From Typhlomys cinereus (Eukaryota; Chordata; Mammalia; Rodentia; Platacanthomyidae): a stretch of 64,000 nucleotides of DNA. Below, piece by piece: positions 63,966-64,000 of the stretch (positions are counted from its first letter, which is position 1; each line of letters starts with the position of its first letter). The stretch spans positions 2,017,784-2,081,783 of the forward strand of contig JALPQD010000395.1 in the NCBI GenBank assembly GCA_023101885.1, given 5' to 3'. The translations under genes were made by a program, and so were the position numbers. The notes under the pieces were generated by a model. It did not search any database. It saw nothing but the letters and a program-made list of their open reading frames with translations, and had not been told where the DNA came from.

Positions 63966-64000
63966 AGAGAGAGAGAGGAGAAGAGAGAGAGAGAGAGAGG
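63966..64000. repeat. (GA)n simple repeat at the window edge
   Basis: GAGA runs with interruptions; extends past the right edge. Confidence 0.9.

Overview
This is rodent nuclear DNA, almost entirely accessory. It carries no intact host gene, but it is densely packed with retroelements nested in one another. Markers of a rodent are an ID (BC1-type) element at 58764-58872, B1- and B3-like SINEs, and about twenty copies of a tRNA-headed SINE with a CA-rich tail. That SINE has a tRNA-like left monomer joined to an unrelated right monomer. From memory it resembles the dimeric IDL-Geo SINE of Geomyoidea (kangaroo rats, pocket mice, gophers), so a heteromyid or geomyid source is a reasonable guess, not a demonstrated one.

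Layout. 1-960: processed pseudogene of reticulon-4, running off the left edge. 2111-5981: LTRs of a class I ERV with a tRNA-Pro primer site, and between them a class II-type solo LTR with a 6-bp target duplication. 9325-18650: a complete-length minus-strand gammaretrovirus-like provirus with paired LTRs, 5-bp target duplication, primer site, gag-pro-pol-env and polypurine tract. Its gag and pol carry many frameshifts and stops, two SINEs have landed in it, and its env SU frame is fully open. 18917-19568: a SINE split by a 375-bp solo LTR. 20400-22020: an old ERV end. 22100-30108: L1 material on the minus strand with an intact ORF1, a broken ORF2 and a GC-rich tandem-monomer 5' end. 34990-36290 and 42940-44561: MaLR elements. 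38809-38935: a KRAB-A exon. 41080-42870: an L1 with a 5' inversion. 44562-46530: a decayed C2H2 zinc-finger array. 51597-53885: a plus-strand L1 end whose long 3' tail is nearly identical, in inverted orientation, to 22704-24080. 58905-61072: a second L1 5' half with a different promoter monomer. Remaining stretches are SINEs, simple repeats and DNA in which I recognise nothing.

How the parts relate. The KRAB exon and finger array look like one KRAB zinc-finger gene (a family that silences retroelements) destroyed by retroelement insertion and stop codons. The provirus is moderately young: I count roughly 20 differences over about 480 aligned LTR bases. It was hit later by two SINE insertions, each with its own target duplication. 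The best candidates for something undescribed are the anchorless env SU reading frame, the mosaic inverted repeat, and an LTR family whose transcribed part is built of short palindromes.
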